NCBI GenBank assembly: GCA_017307315.1
Contig: JAFKFF010000282.1
Span: forward strand, 1 to 5,520
Length of the DNA stretch: 5,520 nucleotides
Origin: Alphaproteobacteria bacterium
Lineage (GTDB): Bacteria; Pseudomonadota; Alphaproteobacteria; Micropepsales; Micropepsaceae
Direction: 5' to 3'
Shown: piece after piece, positions 4,872 through 5,520 of the stretch
How the letters are laid out: every line of letters begins with the position of its first letter
Numbering within the stretch: position 1 is the first letter of the stretch
Translations under genes and position numbers: made by a program
Notes under the pieces: model-generated
Told to the model about the DNA's origin: nothing
What the model saw: only the letters and a program-made list of their open reading frames with translations
Database searches by the model: none

Positions 4872-5520
4872 ATGGCTAAATCACTTGTGATCGTCGAATC
4901 GCCGGCAAAGGCGAAGACGATCAATAAATATCTCGGCAGCGACTATATTGTGGAGGCTTCTCTGGGCCACATCATGGACCTGCCGAAGAACGACATCGGC
5001 GTGGAGTTGAAGAAGCGGACGTTTGAGCCGACGCTGATTGTCTCCCCGGGCAAGGAAAAGGTTGTCGATCGGCTGAAGAAGCTGGCAACCAAGGCTGAGA
5101 TGGTCTATCTGGCGCCCGACCCCGACCGCGAGGGCGAGGCGATTGCCGCGCACCTGGCGATCCAGTTGCTCCCTGTGGTCAAGGACAAGTCGAAGGTACG
5201 GCGGGTCACCTTCAACGAGATTACGCAGAAAGCCGTCCGGGCAGCCTTTGCTCATGCGCGGGATGTCGACGAGAATCTGGTCGATGCTCAGCAGACCCGG
5301 CGTGTGCTGGATCGCTTGGTGGGATATCAGGTCTCGCCGTTGCTGTGGGACAAGGTACGCCGCGGATTGAGCGCGGGCCGGGTGCAGACAGTGGCGCTGC
5401 GCTTGATCGTGGAGCGCGAGCTGGAGATCAACTCCTTTGTCCCGGTCGAGTACTGGACCATCGGCGCAAGGCTGCAATCCTCACCCAAAGATGAGTTTGT
5501 CGCCCGGTTCACCGGCATCG
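4872..5520 (+). CDS. topA: DNA topoisomerase I (type IA), N-terminal part, cut by the window edge
   Basis: Topoisomerase I relaxes negative supercoils by cutting and rejoining one DNA strand through a tyrosine intermediate. The visible 216 codons cover the TOPRIM domain and the start of the core. E9 in [11 protein letters not shown] (6-16) is the conserved catalytic glutamate, at the same number as in E. coli TopA. The metal-binding DxDxE is D83-P-D85-R-E87 within [14 protein letters not shown] (81-94). Next come RVTFNEIT (111-118), [20 protein letters not shown] (140-159) and [19 protein letters not shown] (165-183). The active-site tyrosine and any zinc-finger tail lie beyond the edge; bacterial TopA usually has about 700-900 residues. 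The [16 protein letters not shown] and SPGKEKVV segments recall Acidobacteriota or Deltaproteobacteria-like enzymes and differ from alphaproteobacterial TopA, which usually carries a shorter [15 protein letters not shown] context. Codon use is less GC-biased than in the upstream genes. Confidence 0.96.
   Translation, partial: MAKSLVIVESPAKAKTINKYLGSDYIVEASLGHIMDLPKNDIGVELKKRTFEPTLIVSPGKEKVVDRLKKLATKAEMVYLAPDPDREGEAIAAHLAIQLLPVVKDKSKVRRVTFNEITQKAVRAAFAHARDVDENLVDAQQTRRVLDRLVGYQVSPLLWDKVRRGLSAGRVQTVALRLIVERELEINSFVPVEYWTIGARLQSSPKDEFVARFTGI

Noticed and set aside
1..5520. A new defence system, CRISPR array, tRNA or other RNA gene
   Set aside because: No repeat-spacer pattern, tRNA-like cloverleaf or effector gene was recognised. 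All large frames are explained by known families.

Overview
The window carries four protein-coding genes in two divergent pairs, then the start of a fifth gene that looks foreign to them. From 1 to about 4677 the DNA is very GC-rich (60-base lines counted by hand reach about 70-72% GC). The protein sequences look proteobacterial, most likely alphaproteobacterial; this is a judgement from recalled family sequences, not from a search. From about 4678 the composition drops (hand-counted lines of about 42-50% GC before the next gene, roughly 50-70% inside it), and the last gene is a topoisomerase I of the kind I associate with Acidobacteriota.

Layout: (1) 1-835, minus strand, the N-terminal 278 codons of a MocR/PdxR-type regulator (GntR winged helix fused to an aminotransferase-like domain), cut by the left edge. 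(2) 836-873, a 38-base divergent control region holding a perfect 9-bp inverted repeat and a tandem repeat of one arm. (3) 874-1608, plus strand, a complete FMN-binding split-barrel protein of the pyridoxamine 5'-phosphate oxidase-like (NimA-like) family. (4) 1621-3543, minus strand, a complete DEAD-box RNA helicase of DbpA-like architecture with a basic C-terminal tail; it converges on gene 3 with only 12 bases between the stop codons. (5) 3544-3699, a second divergent intergenic region with a hairpin-forming stretch. (6) 3700-4710, plus strand, a ChaA-type Ca2+/H+ antiporter that matches its family up to about codon 325 and then ends in an unrelated 11-residue tail. (7) 4711-4871, an AT-richer stretch without a convincing gene. 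(8) 4872 to the right edge, the first 216 codons of topA.

How the genes relate: the regulator and the flavoprotein are head-to-head and probably form one unit, with the regulator sensing a vitamin-B6-type ligand and acting on the short shared region. The helicase and antiporter are also divergent but have no obvious functional link. The abrupt loss of antiporter homology, the composition shift and the phylum mismatch of TopA all fall at about 4675-4690. The simplest reading is an assembly chimera; a real recombination or deletion breakpoint is the alternative. I found no convincing new biological system; the most useful observations are this junction and the repeat-dense MocR control region. 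No tRNA, rRNA, CRISPR array or insertion sequence was recognised.
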